From Promethearchaeota archaeon (lineage in GTDB: Archaea > Asgardarchaeota > Lokiarchaeia > Sigyniarchaeales > SOKP01), in the NCBI GenBank assembly GCA_019058445.1, contig JAHPZA010000009.1:1-64000 (forward strand): DNA of 64,000 nt. The letters are read 5' to 3'. Both the position numbers and the translations under genes were made by a program. Shown piece after piece: positions 16,303-25,506 of this stretch. Numbering within the stretch: the first letter of the stretch is position 1; every line of letters begins with the position of its first letter. A model generated the notes under the pieces. That model ran no database searches. It saw nothing but the letters and a program-made list of their open reading frames with translations, and was not told the DNA's origin.

Positions 16303-17988
16303 ATGAATAAGTGTCTTGTAGTGAGCAAACCGAGCAAAAATGATAATATTGATGAGGATATGGAAGATGTTTCTTTTATGTTCAGGCATAAAGTTCCATT
16401 TAGTCTAAAATTTTTTATCAAAGATTTAGAAATTTCTAAAAGAGATTTCTTTACTCTGTTTTTAATTTTAAACTCTTTAGTATTTTTAATATTAGGACAA
16501 ATCGGTTTAGAACTATTGATAATGGATACAGCAAGACCTCATGGAGAATATTTTGAATGGGCGGGGATTTTTTTTGGTATTTTATTTGGATTAATTATTT
16601 CAATATTTTTTGTAGATTATATTAAAAATCCATTATCCTTTATCAAATACGTTTTAACTTTTTCTTTAATAATAACATTTATTCAGCTCTTATTGTTTTT
16701 ATTAGGATTGTACGTTATTTTAAATCTATTTTTCTTTATAAACACCTTTTTTATAATTATTGCACTAATACTAAATGGAAAACTAATTCTTTTAAAAACA
16801 ACAATTTTAGAACGAGCAAGTATTTGGTCATTTCTATTTATACTAAGTTTTTTAGTTATTGCTATCGTATTTAGTACTTTAATTTTTAACATTATGATAA
16901 TTTTCCCTGTTTCATTTATCATATTTACAGTTATAATCCTCCATACAACTGAATATAAAGATATAATTATTTTCCAAAAACCCAAAAAATATGAGAAAAG
17001 TAGTGTTAATGTAGATTTAATTAAATATTATATGTTTTTCTCGTTTTTTGGTCTAACAGCAGGTTTAGCTTCGCCTATAGAAGGATCTTTAGAAATATTT
17101 GCTAGTTCTTTAGGAGGAAATATTGCTCTCGTATTTATAATCATTATATTATTTTCTATTATAGCATCTTTTTTAATAGGAATAATCTTTGATTATTTCG
17201 GAAGAATCGGAGCTTTATCTTATGTAATTTTTGCAATTGGTTTTGCAAATTATATTCATCTTTTTCATTTTAGGGCACAAGATTTAACTTTCGCAGGAGT
17301 CTTTGCCGCATATATCGCATTGGTAATGTGTGTACCTTTATTAATTGGAGATTCAACTACTCGTGATAAATACGGAAAGACATTATCTTTTTCATATTTA
17401 CTAATTGGGCTTGGAATATTGTTTGGTATGTATTTACGTATTTCAATCCCTATCTTAATTTTAAATATAATTCTTGCTGAAAATGTAATCTCTGGTACAA
17501 TTTTTATGTCTTGTATGTTTTGCTTGATTTTTCTATTAAACATGAGGGAGACTCTACCTTCTAAGGAGCAGGAATGGAAAAATTTTTTAATCCACATGTA
17601 CGTCATCCACGATTCAGGAATTTTATTATACGAACATAGTTTTATAAAAGAGAAACATGAATCTGGAGAAAAAGCTGTGCCATCAGACTTAAAAGCAGGT
17701 GGTATTATAGGAATAAAAAATATATTAAAGGAAATTGTAAGAGGAGAAAAAGAGGTAAGGACTATCGATCATGGAGACAGAATATTAATACTAAAAATGA
17801 GCGGATCGGTTGTTTTTGCCTTAGTAATAAAAGAAAAATCAATAGTCATCAGAAAAAAGCTTGAACTCTTTATTGAGGATTTTAATAAAGGATACAAAGA
17901 TTTTACAAATGATATTAGTATGACAGGGATTGATATGAGAATCTTCAAACCAATCAAATTACTTGCTAGAAAACATTTTGGCAAATAA
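16303..17988 (+). CDS. Polytopic membrane protein with cytoplasmic longin-like tail
   Basis: A 561-aa protein. Residues about 45-420 contain roughly twelve hydrophobic segments; IGIIFDYFGRIGALSY resembles the loop 2-3 motif of major facilitator transporters, so the membrane part may be MFS-like. From about residue 425 the protein becomes soluble: FLIHMYVIHDSGILLYEHSF is the strand-turn-strand start of the longin/roadblock-like domain, followed by IKNILKEIVRGEKEVRTIDHGDR and VFALVIKEKS. The same domain ends the 51575 protein. The combination suggests a membrane platform or transporter coupled to GTPase signalling (inference). Divergent from DUF166. Confidence 0.65.
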   Translation: MNKCLVVSKPSKNDNIDEDMEDVSFMFRHKVPFSLKFFIKDLEISKRDFFTLFLILNSLVFLILGQIGLELLIMDTARPHGEYFEWAGIFFGILFGLIISIFFVDYIKNPLSFIKYVLTFSLIITFIQLLLFLLGLYVILNLFFFINTFFIIIALILNGKLILLKTTILERASIWSFLFILSFLVIAIVFSTLIFNIMIIFPVSFIIFTVIILHTTEYKDIIIFQKPKKYEKSSVNVDLIKYYMFFSFFGLTAGLASPIEGSLEIFASSLGGNIALVFIIIILFSIIASFLIGIIFDYFGRIGALSYVIFAIGFANYIHLFHFRAQDLTFAGVFAAYIALVMCVPLLIGDSTTRDKYGKTLSFSYLLIGLGILFGMYLRISIPILILNIILAENVISGTIFMSCMFCLIFLLNMRETLPSKEQEWKNFLIHMYVIHDSGILLYEHSFIKEKHESGEKAVPSDLKAGGIIGIKNILKEIVRGEKEVRTIDHGDRILILKMSGSVVFALVIKEKSIVIRKKLELFIEDFNKGYKDFTNDISMTGIDMRIFKPIKLLARKHFGK

Positions 17989-18032
17989 AAAATTTAAGTA
18001 AAAATAGAGATATTCTGCACAATGGATTGATA

Positions 18033-18117
18033 AAAGGATTTATTTTTATTACTGAATTTAAATATCATAGAGAAAATTAATCCTTTAATGTTTATATTGC
18101 TCTGAACTAAAGCAATA
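18033..18117. promoter_or_regulatory. Two inverted repeats in the leader of the kinase-like gene
   Basis: AAAGGATT (18033-18040) with AATCCTTT (18079-18086), and TATTGCT (18095-18101) with AGCAATA (18111-18117; 9-nt loop). The second ends 14 nt before the ATG and could hinder ribosome access. Both are short and may be chance in AT-rich DNA. Confidence 0.25.
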
Positions 18118-18131
18118 CTGAAATATTTAAA

Positions 18132-18974
18132 ATGGTCGCCGAGAAAATTGAACAGAAGATAATTAACGATTTAAAAGAAGAATTACCAGAGTTAGCATTA
18201 GGTGGTAAGAACAATTTCTCATTAAATCAATATAAGAGTAAAAAGAATTTTGTCTATGACTTAATATTTACTAAAAAGCCAAAAAATTTCCCAAAAGAAT
18301 TAATTTTAAAAATATTCAGAACAGAAAATGCTGAACATGAGTATAATATCTATAAACGATTAGAAAAGCAAAATATTTCAATTCCCAAGGTATTGTTCTT
18401 TAATAATCCATATCTCTTGCTTGAAAAAGTTAAAGGGATAAATCTCTGTGACGTTATTAACAATAATTTAATTAATAAAATTAAACTTGATGAATTAAAT
18501 CCAAGCGTTCTTGACTTACTGGTCCTAAGTATTCATAAACTAGCTGCATGGATCGCTCACCTACATAGTCAAAATATAGTGAATAAGACTGATCCTTCCA
18601 ACATTATAGTATTAAATAAAGGAGATACTCGATTGAGAGATTTTATCATTGATATTAGCAATGAGACAGTGTACGGATTTGATTTTGAAGATGCCTATGA
18701 AGGAAATTATCTAGATGATTTAGTATGGATATGTTGTGCGCTTTTAGATACCGATCCGGGAATATTTGAAATGTTTGAGCCAGTCCATAAGACTGAACTA
18801 ATTAATATCTTCCTGAAAGAATATTTTCGAATAAATACTAATTTTCAATTTTCATTTCAATATTTTGCAGAAAAATTAATTGAAAATCTAAACATTGTAA
18901 TTGAAAGAAGGTCTCTTGAATTTGGTCCAGTAAGCAAGGATTCTATTTTGCAAAATATTTCTAAAGACTATTAA
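18132..18974 (+). CDS. Protein-kinase-fold protein (RIO/Bud32/APH-like) with altered catalytic loop
   Basis: A 280-aa protein. The nucleotide-binding lobe shows the lysine strand ELILKIFR and the helix glutamate in EHEYNIYKRLE; the hinge is LLLEKVKG. The C-lobe has the metal-binding DFE in YGFDFEDAYEG. The catalytic loop, normally HGDxxxxN, reads VNKTDPSN: the asparagine remains, but lysine stands where the catalytic aspartate is expected and an aspartate sits two positions later. It may be a pseudokinase or use shifted chemistry. No glycine-rich loop is obvious. The acyl-CoA synthetase gene follows after 58 bp; a functional link is not evident. Confidence 0.6.
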   Translation: MVAEKIEQKIINDLKEELPELALGGKNNFSLNQYKSKKNFVYDLIFTKKPKNFPKELILKIFRTENAEHEYNIYKRLEKQNISIPKVLFFNNPYLLLEKVKGINLCDVINNNLINKIKLDELNPSVLDLLVLSIHKLAAWIAHLHSQNIVNKTDPSNIIVLNKGDTRLRDFIIDISNETVYGFDFEDAYEGNYLDDLVWICCALLDTDPGIFEMFEPVHKTELINIFLKEYFRINTNFQFSFQYFAEKLIENLNIVIERRSLEFGPVSKDSILQNISKDY

Positions 18975-19032
18975 GTCATTTGTAGAGGTTTAGTACTTAA
19001 TTATTTTAACAAATAAATCATTAGAATAATTT

Positions 19033-20685
19033 ATGTCAGATCAAAAAGTATATTATAGATTTTGGCCAGATGGCGTGCCGAAAGAAATTGATATTCCAGA
19101 CACAACTCTCGTAGCTTTTCTAGAGGATAGCGTCAAAAAGTATCCGGATAATGTGGTTACTTATTTTATGGGGTTCGAATTGACGTACACCCAATTACTT
19201 GATATTGTGTACCGAGTAGCAACAAAATTGACAGAACTCGGACTTAAAAAAGGTGATTGCGTGGCGATCCATTTTACAAATAATCCTGCGTTTGTATGCT
19301 ACTATTATGGTATTTTAAAAATGGGGTGTATAGTAACTTGTATCTCTCCATTATTTAAGAGTCTTGAAATAAAACGACAATTAAATGACAGTGAAGCTAA
19401 GGTATATATTGGCTGGGAGGGTTTTAGCGGGATGGTAGATCCAGTTATTGAAGAGACTGGAGTACAACAAAAATTTTATAGTAATCTTTCGCCCTTTCTA
19501 TCTCCTGATCCCATGGCCCCCCCTGAGTATCCTATGGGTGGCGAGCCTACTTTCGAAGATATTATACGAGAAACTAAACCAAATCCTCCTGATGTTACTA
19601 TAACTGGAGATGATCTTGCTATGCTTCAATATACTGGAGGTACGACGGGATTCCCTAAAGGAGCCATGCTCACTCATGGAAGTATTACTTCAAATGTATT
19701 TCAAGCAGAATCGTGGTTCGTGGATAAAGAACCCGGAAAAGAAGTTCTTCTTGCGGCGTTACCTTTTTACCATATCTATATGGGATTTATGATGAATATG
19801 ACCATCCATTCTGGCTGGAAACTTGCATGTGTATTTAATCCCCGTGAAGCTCATGAAGTAATTGAAGTGATTGAGGCAACTAAGGTGACAGTATTTCCTG
19901 GGGTTGCAGCACTATATAACAATCTCAATAACTATGAAGTTATAGAAAAGCATGATTTATCTAGTATAAAATATTGTTTAAGTTCTGCTGGACCCCTTCC
20001 AGACGAGATTAGAAGAACTTTTGAGAAATTGACTGGGGCTAAACTCCGAGAGGCATATGGTTTAACAGAGATGTCTCCTGCGGTTACCGCAAATCCCTTT
20101 GAAGGTAAATTTAAAACAGGATCAATCGGGATGCCCTTTCCCAACACAGAGGTAAAAATTGTAGATTCGCAAGGAAAAACACGTGGAATCAATGAAATAG
20201 GGGAGCTGGTTTGTAGAGGTCCACAAATGATGAAAGGGTACTATAAAAGAGAAGAAGAAACGAATAATACTATGAAAAAACTTGATGATGGGAAAATGTG
20301 GTTATTTACTGGAGATATGGCACTGATGGATGAAGATGGCTATTTCGTAATTAAGGATAGATTAAAGAATTTAATAAAATACAAGGGGCATTCAGTATAC
20401 CCTACGGAAGTCGAAGATTTATTGTATAATCACGAAGCTATTGAAGAGTGTGGCGTTATAGGAATTATTGATGAAGAAGGAAAGGAGAATATTAAAGCGT
20501 TCGTGGTTCTCAAGGAAGAGTTCAAGGAGAAGGGAATAACTGAGCAGGAAATAATTGATTGGGCTCGAGAAAATATGGCTTTTGATAAATATCCCCGATT
20601 TGTAGAATTTATTGATGAAATACCTAAGACAATTGTGGGTAAAGTCCTCCATCGGGAATTAAGAGATTTGGAAGACCAAAAATAA
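19033..20685 (+). CDS. Acyl-CoA synthetase (AMP-forming), long-chain-fatty-acid type
   Basis: A 550-aa ANL-superfamily enzyme: activates a carboxylic acid with ATP to the acyl-adenylate, then forms the CoA thioester. Motifs in order: LQYTGGTTGFPKGAM (P-loop-like), LPFYHIYMGF, REAYGLTEMSP, FTGDMALMDEDGYF, DRLKNLIKYKGHSVYP and PKTIVGKVLHREL with the C-terminal catalytic lysine. All expected elements are intact. Fatty or branched acids are likely substrates, but chain length cannot be read. No beta-oxidation genes are adjacent. Confidence 0.92.
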   Translation: MSDQKVYYRFWPDGVPKEIDIPDTTLVAFLEDSVKKYPDNVVTYFMGFELTYTQLLDIVYRVATKLTELGLKKGDCVAIHFTNNPAFVCYYYGILKMGCIVTCISPLFKSLEIKRQLNDSEAKVYIGWEGFSGMVDPVIEETGVQQKFYSNLSPFLSPDPMAPPEYPMGGEPTFEDIIRETKPNPPDVTITGDDLAMLQYTGGTTGFPKGAMLTHGSITSNVFQAESWFVDKEPGKEVLLAALPFYHIYMGFMMNMTIHSGWKLACVFNPREAHEVIEVIEATKVTVFPGVAALYNNLNNYEVIEKHDLSSIKYCLSSAGPLPDEIRRTFEKLTGAKLREAYGLTEMSPAVTANPFEGKFKTGSIGMPFPNTEVKIVDSQGKTRGINEIGELVCRGPQMMKGYYKREEETNNTMKKLDDGKMWLFTGDMALMDEDGYFVIKDRLKNLIKYKGHSVYPTEVEDLLYNHEAIEECGVIGIIDEEGKENIKAFVVLKEEFKEKGITEQEIIDWARENMAFDKYPRFVEFIDEIPKTIVGKVLHRELRDLEDQK

Positions 20686-20986
20686 TATTGAATATCGCTT
20701 TATTCTTTTTTCTATTCAGAGCCATAAAATTAATCCTGTTCTTTTAAGAGATGATGATCCAAAAAGAAATTGAATAAAAAATTCTTATCTACTTTTTATT
20801 TTAATCATCTTTGTTCATTTCATTATTTTTCTAATGGAGTTTAAATAATTATTTTCAAAGAATTGAGTATTTTCATCGATATGTATCGGTATACACAACC
20901 CTTAAATTCAGTAGTATATTGAAATATCTTAACATACATATCGAAAAAAAAAATTAATTTAAAATAGAAAAAAGTTGATTTAAAAG
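20686..20986. other. Intergenic region holding the ECF operon promoter
   Basis: No gene is visible in these 301 bp. The right-hand 110 bp carry a large inverted repeat (20876-20944) and a smaller one (20882-20895), with TATA-like TTAAATT between the arms. The left part is T-rich and probably ends the acyl-CoA synthetase transcript. Confidence 0.4.
20876..20944. promoter_or_regulatory. Large inverted repeat flanking the ECF operon promoter, candidate operator
   Basis: TCGATATGTAT (20876-20886) and ATACATATCGA (20934-20944) are perfect 11-bp inverted copies 47 nt apart. The left arm overlaps a second symmetric element, TGTAT-CGGT-ATACA (20882-20895). Two separated operators bracketing a TATA-like region is a layout used for repression by looping or dimer pairs. 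The right arm ends 42 bp before the first ATG. Confidence 0.55.
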
Positions 20987-22285
20987 ATGGCTGTAGATAC
21001 AAAGACAGCCGTAATTGGTTGTCTTGTTATAGCTGTTGTAGCTATGGCTGGATGGGTTGGATTTTTATATGTAAATCCAATTACAAAAACTAAAACTAAA
21101 GAAGATGAGGAGACTGTATATGTTTATTTTGGAGTTCTTCGAGATTATGATTCAGGATTACCAGATGATTTAAGTTCTGCTCCTACTACTTCATTAGTCC
21201 TCTATAATGAAACAGGCGATCAAGTTGTGATAACATTAGCTCAAATAATACAATATATCGAAAAATGGGAGGGAACAGACCCTTCTACCGCTGGTAATGA
21301 GGGTAAAGAAGGTTGGTGGGAAAAAAGATTAAAACCACTCACAGTTACAGATACATCAGGTGTTCCTATAACAGGAGTAGATCTAACAGAGCTCTTAAGA
21401 GTATTTGATTGTAATTTTGCAGGTGAATTAGAGTTTGTCTCAAACGACCCTGGTGCAGACAAACTTAAGATGGATGTAATCGATATCACTAATACTTTTG
21501 ATCCTGAAGATGATGACGAAAACAACCTCATCTTAGGGATTGCGGCAGACAAGAAATGGTTGAGAAATTCCCCTATTGCGGATGATGCTGGAGATTTTGT
21601 ATTAATAGGTCAAGAGGTGACTTATCCTGATGAAGGAAATAATATCACTGAGATAGTTGAATATAGATGTGATGATTTAGCAAACATCACAGTAACTAAA
21701 AATTGGACAATTACAGTCAATGTTTATAATAATGACAATTCTTTGAACCAAACATTAGTACTTGATGCTTTTAACATCACAGATGCATATACTGGACCTT
21801 ATCATTATGAATATGATAATACTGCTTGGTGGTACTTTAATGCAACTTATTTCGGAACAAATATCAGTCAAATAATTGATTATACTGAGGCAAAGGGTAC
21901 AGATTATATCTTCAATATTACATTCTCTCCGGGAGATACTCAACCTTCTAGTAAAACTAAGAGAAAAGTATATTCTTATGCTTTTAACTTTAATTGGACT
22001 GATGTCGAAGTTGGTCTTGCTAATAATGGTACACACGTAATTGGTAACCATGTCGATTTGGTAAATGGAACAATACCAATGTTAAAATCGGATCTCTTAA
22101 TGTGTATAACACAAAAAATCCAGTATGGATATTCACATAGTGGATCAGATTACAATTCTCCATGGGAGGATTATTATAACGACGGATACCCTCCTTTCAA
22201 GCTAATAATCCCTGGACTCGCACAGCCTAGATACTTTAATGGAGTAACTGAAATTAACATAAAGATACTTTCATCAACAAGATAA
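20987..22285 (+). CDS. Exported protein with sulfite-oxidase-like (Moco-type) fold, putative ligand-binding component
   Basis: A 432-aa protein with an N-terminal membrane anchor (residues about 8-28, CLVIAVVAMAGWVGFLYV) and an extracellular remainder rich in N-x-S/T sites. It contains an arrangement seen in sulfite-oxidase-like Moco domains: a strand and helix (VVITLAQIIQYIEKW), then GVPITGVDLTELLRVFDC, then LELEF-type strand, acidic region and LILGIAADKKWLRNSPI. It looks like a related, larger version of the next gene's product. Position at the head of an operon with ECF transporter genes suggests substrate capture outside the cell (inference). An eleven-bp inverted repeat lies before it. 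Confidence 0.55.
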   Translation: MAVDTKTAVIGCLVIAVVAMAGWVGFLYVNPITKTKTKEDEETVYVYFGVLRDYDSGLPDDLSSAPTTSLVLYNETGDQVVITLAQIIQYIEKWEGTDPSTAGNEGKEGWWEKRLKPLTVTDTSGVPITGVDLTELLRVFDCNFAGELEFVSNDPGADKLKMDVIDITNTFDPEDDDENNLILGIAADKKWLRNSPIADDAGDFVLIGQEVTYPDEGNNITEIVEYRCDDLANITVTKNWTITVNVYNNDNSLNQTLVLDAFNITDAYTGPYHYEYDNTAWWYFNATYFGTNISQIIDYTEAKGTDYIFNITFSPGDTQPSSKTKRKVYSYAFNFNWTDVEVGLANNGTHVIGNHVDLVNGTIPMLKSDLLMCITQKIQYGYSHSGSDYNSPWEDYYNDGYPPFKLIIPGLAQPRYFNGVTEINIKILSSTR

Positions 22286-22413
22286 CTCTAAAAAATATAA
22301 ACATATTAAATAATTATTTTTTTTTATTATATTTCCATATAAAGTTTATAAAATCTCAATAAACCAAATAAATCATTTTTAATTATTTTAAAAAACTAAT
22401 AAAAAACAATCAG

Positions 22414-23004
22414 ATGCAAAAACGTAACTTTAACATATTTGTTGTTTCAATATGTATAGCAATTACATGTACCTGGCTCTCTGTATACAATTTTGTTCGA
22501 TTAGATATTAATCTTATTGATTATGTTCAAGATTCTTATGAAACGATAATTGAAGGAGAAGAGCCAGAAGAAGAAGAAACGGTAGTTGTAATAACTGGTA
22601 AAGTCACTAAAGAATTAAGCTTAACCTTATCAGAGATTAAATCAGATAAATACAGACAGATAGAGGACAAAATTTTTAAAATAGTCACACAAGTAGAACC
22701 TCATTATTATAAATATAGTGGTGTTACTCTTTGGAGCATTTTAGAAACTGAGGATATTTTAGAGGTCGGTGCTACTAAATTTACATTCATCGGTGCTGAT
22801 GGATATGAATCTCCTGAACCATTATCATTGAAAGATGTGGCAGAGAAGTATGAAGATGATGTGATTTTGGCGTATGAAAAAGACGGAAAACCATTAGAAG
22901 ATAGTGGCCCAATTAGATCGGTAATCGATGATGATGCTATTCCCCCTGGTGAATATAGTTCACAGTATTCAGTAAGAAATTTAGCTGAAGTAAGAATAGA
23001 ATAG
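22414..23004 (+). CDS. Exported Moco-fold-like domain protein lacking the Moco cysteine
   Basis: A 196-aa protein with an N-terminal membrane anchor (about residues 5-28). The external domain follows the sulfite-oxidase-like pattern: VVITGKVTKELSLTLSEIKS, YSGVTLWSILETEDI, KFTFIGADGYESPEPLSL, VILAYEKDGKPLEDSGPIR, then the closing LAEVRIE strand. Molybdenum enzymes of this fold need a cysteine ligand; this domain has no cysteine outside the anchor, so it is more likely a binding protein than an oxidoreductase. It ends 13 bp before the S-component-like gene, consistent with an operon. Confidence 0.65.
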   Translation: MQKRNFNIFVVSICIAITCTWLSVYNFVRLDINLIDYVQDSYETIIEGEEPEEEETVVVITGKVTKELSLTLSEIKSDKYRQIEDKIFKIVTQVEPHYYKYSGVTLWSILETEDILEVGATKFTFIGADGYESPEPLSLKDVAEKYEDDVILAYEKDGKPLEDSGPIRSVIDDDAIPPGEYSSQYSVRNLAEVRIE

Positions 23005-23017
23005 GTGTTGAATCAAA

Positions 23018-23665
23018 TTGAATGAAAAAGAAAAAAATAATGATTTAAATTTAGATTCGAAAAACTCAGAAATAAAGGAAGAAAAATATAAAGAGACGGG
23101 TATGGGATTAGAGAAGTCTAAAAATTTATCAACTTTAGATTTAATTTATTCGGCAATATTAGGTGTAATGGGAGGTATTATCTCAAGCCTCATTCCTTTT
23201 TCTCTTCTGATTAAAGTCTGGTACCCTCTTACCGGCGGAACGCAATTAGTATCGGGACATCATGTAATATGGGCATCAATTGTATATGGCTTAACGCGAA
23301 AAAAGCAGAACATAATGGTAACAATGTCGGTAAAAGGAATACTAGAATTTCTCTTAGGAGATCCATGGGGATTGATAATCATTTTTGTTAATTTAATGGA
23401 AGGGTTCTTTCTTGCGTTAGGTTTCTTCTTAATGGAAAAGATTGGAGAAGGAGAAACTAAGTTAGGTTGGGGTATTGCAGGAGGATTTGGTAATTTTTTT
23501 CAAGCCCCTTTCTTTTGGATCATTAACCAGCGTTGGCATCTCCATTTTACTTTATGGATTTTAGCTTTTATGTTTGCTTTTATCTCTGGGATTCTAATTA
23601 CGGGTATTTTAGGAAGAGCCATCAAAAATTATATAATAAAAGCAGGCGTACCAACTAGCTTTTGA
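23018..23665 (+). CDS. ECF transporter S component-like membrane protein (YkoE-like)
   Basis: A 215-aa protein with a charged cytoplasmic N-terminus of about 40 residues and five or six membrane helices. GGTQLVSGHHVIWASIVYGL, FLLGDPWGLIIIFVNLMEG and GFGNFFQAPFFW are polar segments within helices that could line a substrate pocket. Size and operon position fit the substrate-specific (S) subunit of an energy-coupling-factor importer; the closest family I can suggest is YkoE (thiamine or its pyrimidine). The start is TTG 10 nt after AGGTG. The ATPase gene follows after 23 bp. Confidence 0.65.
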   Translation: MNEKEKNNDLNLDSKNSEIKEEKYKETGMGLEKSKNLSTLDLIYSAILGVMGGIISSLIPFSLLIKVWYPLTGGTQLVSGHHVIWASIVYGLTRKKQNIMVTMSVKGILEFLLGDPWGLIIIFVNLMEGFFLALGFFLMEKIGEGETKLGWGIAGGFGNFFQAPFFWIINQRWHLHFTLWILAFMFAFISGILITGILGRAIKNYIIKAGVPTSF

Positions 23666-23674
23666 TATAATTAA

Positions 23675-23680
23675 GAGGTG
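23675..23680 (+). promoter_or_regulatory. Ribosome binding site for the ECF ATPase gene
   Basis: GAGGTG ends 8 nt before the ATT at 23689 and 2 nt before the ATA at 23683. No ATG, GTG or TTG lies in the ATPase frame between the upstream stop (23668-23670) and the Walker A region, so this site argues for ATT initiation. Confidence 0.5.
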
Positions 23681-23688
23681 CTATACTC

Positions 23689-25500
23689 ATTCCAGATGAA
23701 AATATCGCACTCTCTTTTAAAGATTTTTCTTTTATATATGGAATTGATAAAAGCCAGCAAAATACTGTTTCAGATATAAGCTTTGACCTTAGAAAAGGAG
23801 ATGTATTAATTTTAGCGGGTCCCAGTGGAAGCGGGAAATCTACTCTTTCATATGCTATGAATGGTATTATTCCTTGGAGATTAAAGGGTTTCATGAAGGG
23901 CGATGTTAGCATATTTGGAAAAAGTATATGGGATTACAACTTCATGGAATTGAGTCGAATTGTGGGATTAGTTAAGCAAAATCCTTTAGATCAATTAGTC
24001 ACATTTCGAGTAAGAGATGAGATTGCTTTTGGACTTGAAAATTTAAAAATTCAGGAAGATGTAATTAGAAAAAGAATAGAAGAAATTGCTAAGTTTATGG
24101 GAATTTCTCATTTACTAGATAGAGAAATTGATCAATTAAGTGGAGGCCAGAAACAACTTACAATATTATGCTCATTCTTGGTTATGGATCCTAAAATTCT
24201 TATTTTAGATGAACCTATTGCGTTCTTAGACCAACATTCTGAAAGTCTTTTATTAAATCGATTAGAACGTTTAATAAAATCTCCAGAATATAATTTGTCA
24301 TTGGTGATAATTGAACATAGACTATCGAGAGTTATAAATATTGCAAATAAAATATTAGTACTCGATGATAATGGAACTATTAAACTTAAAGGCCCTATCT
24401 CTGAAATTTTAAAAGATAAATTCGAAATTCTTAAATCCTGCAACGTCAGGGTTCCTTGGATCACAGATGTATATAATAATTTCAAAAAACAAAATTTAGA
24501 AGCTGCTGGAAATTTTAAAATTCCAACTAATTTTAAACATTTATTAGAAATTCCTAATAATTTGAATAGAGAAGAATTAAAGAAATTATCTCAAGTGTTA
24601 ATTGACACGGAGATTAAACCTAAAAATATCGAGAAATTTGAAAGTTATGATCAAAAAATTTCCTTTAATGATGTGTATATTGAATCTTTACAGAAAATGG
24701 AAATCTCTAAAAATATTGTCAAATCTAATGAAGCAGACTTTACCAAAGAAAATGACATTATTTTAGAAACTAAAAATCTTAATTTTGAGTATCCAAATTC
24801 AGGTATAAAAGCAATTAATAATTTATCCATTGAAATTAATCAAGGAGATTTCATTGGGCTTGTCGGACCGAACGGATCGGGCAAGACAACATTATTATAT
24901 TTATTAGCTAATTTATATGAGCCTACTTCAGGAAATATTTTTTATAAAAATCAGAATTTAAAGAGTATTAATCAACATAAATATGCCAGAAAGGTGGGAT
25001 TTATCTTTCAAAATCCCGAAAATATGATATTCAAACCAACAATAAGAGATGAAATTCTTTATGGACCGGTTAATTTTGGGATTTTAAATGATATTAAGCA
25101 TGATTATTTGTCCAAACTAATTGAATTAATAGGCAATGAAGATGAGGATAAAAATCCCTATAATCTGAGCTGGGGTCAAAAACGGAGATTGAATTTAAGC
25201 TCGATTTTCGTTTATAACCCGGATATAATTTTGCTGGATGAACCATTCATTGGACAAGACCAGAAAACGATTGATTCTTTAGTAGAAACTTTATATCTCG
25301 AAAACAAGCGTGGCAAAACCATAATAATCTCATCTCATGATTATCATTTGCTTTTAAAATATACCCGAAAGATCATCGAGTTAAATAAAGACGGAAGTCT
25401 AAATGATTATGCGTTAAATGGAAATTACTTTTTAAGACACAAGAATTTAGGACCTATTGTTCTGTTAAACCTAATCAAAGAAAAACTTAAAGGTGTTTAA
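23689..25500 (+). CDS. ECF transporter ATPase, two fused ABC domains (EcfA1-EcfA2 type)
   Basis: Supplies ATP-driven force to the importer. The first domain has Walker A GPSGSGKST (about 23818-23844), signature LSGGQKQL and Walker B LILDEP. The second has GPNGSGKTT, a signature changed to LSWGQKRR, and IILLDEP. The first ATG (23857) lies after Walker A and cannot be the start; the frame is open from 23671. ATT at 23689 is the best start by spacing, giving about 603 aa. Alternatively one A is missing from the AAAA run after the ATG at 23696: five As would give M-K-N-I-A-L in frame. The next gene starts 6 nt after the stop. Confidence 0.85.
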   Translation: MPDENIALSFKDFSFIYGIDKSQQNTVSDISFDLRKGDVLILAGPSGSGKSTLSYAMNGIIPWRLKGFMKGDVSIFGKSIWDYNFMELSRIVGLVKQNPLDQLVTFRVRDEIAFGLENLKIQEDVIRKRIEEIAKFMGISHLLDREIDQLSGGQKQLTILCSFLVMDPKILILDEPIAFLDQHSESLLLNRLERLIKSPEYNLSLVIIEHRLSRVINIANKILVLDDNGTIKLKGPISEILKDKFEILKSCNVRVPWITDVYNNFKKQNLEAAGNFKIPTNFKHLLEIPNNLNREELKKLSQVLIDTEIKPKNIEKFESYDQKISFNDVYIESLQKMEISKNIVKSNEADFTKENDIILETKNLNFEYPNSGIKAINNLSIEINQGDFIGLVGPNGSGKTTLLYLLANLYEPTSGNIFYKNQNLKSINQHKYARKVGFIFQNPENMIFKPTIRDEILYGPVNFGILNDIKHDYLSKLIELIGNEDEDKNPYNLSWGQKRRLNLSSIFVYNPDIILLDEPFIGQDQKTIDSLVETLYLENKRGKTIIISSHDYHLLLKYTRKIIELNKDGSLNDYALNGNYFLRHKNLGPIVLLNLIKEKLKGV

Positions 25501-25506
25501 GGTTAA

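Noticed and set aside
23857..25500. ECF ATPase starting at ATG 23857
   Set aside because: This ATG lies after the first Walker A motif, so the product would have a broken first ABC domain; the frame is open upstream with a good ribosome binding site.
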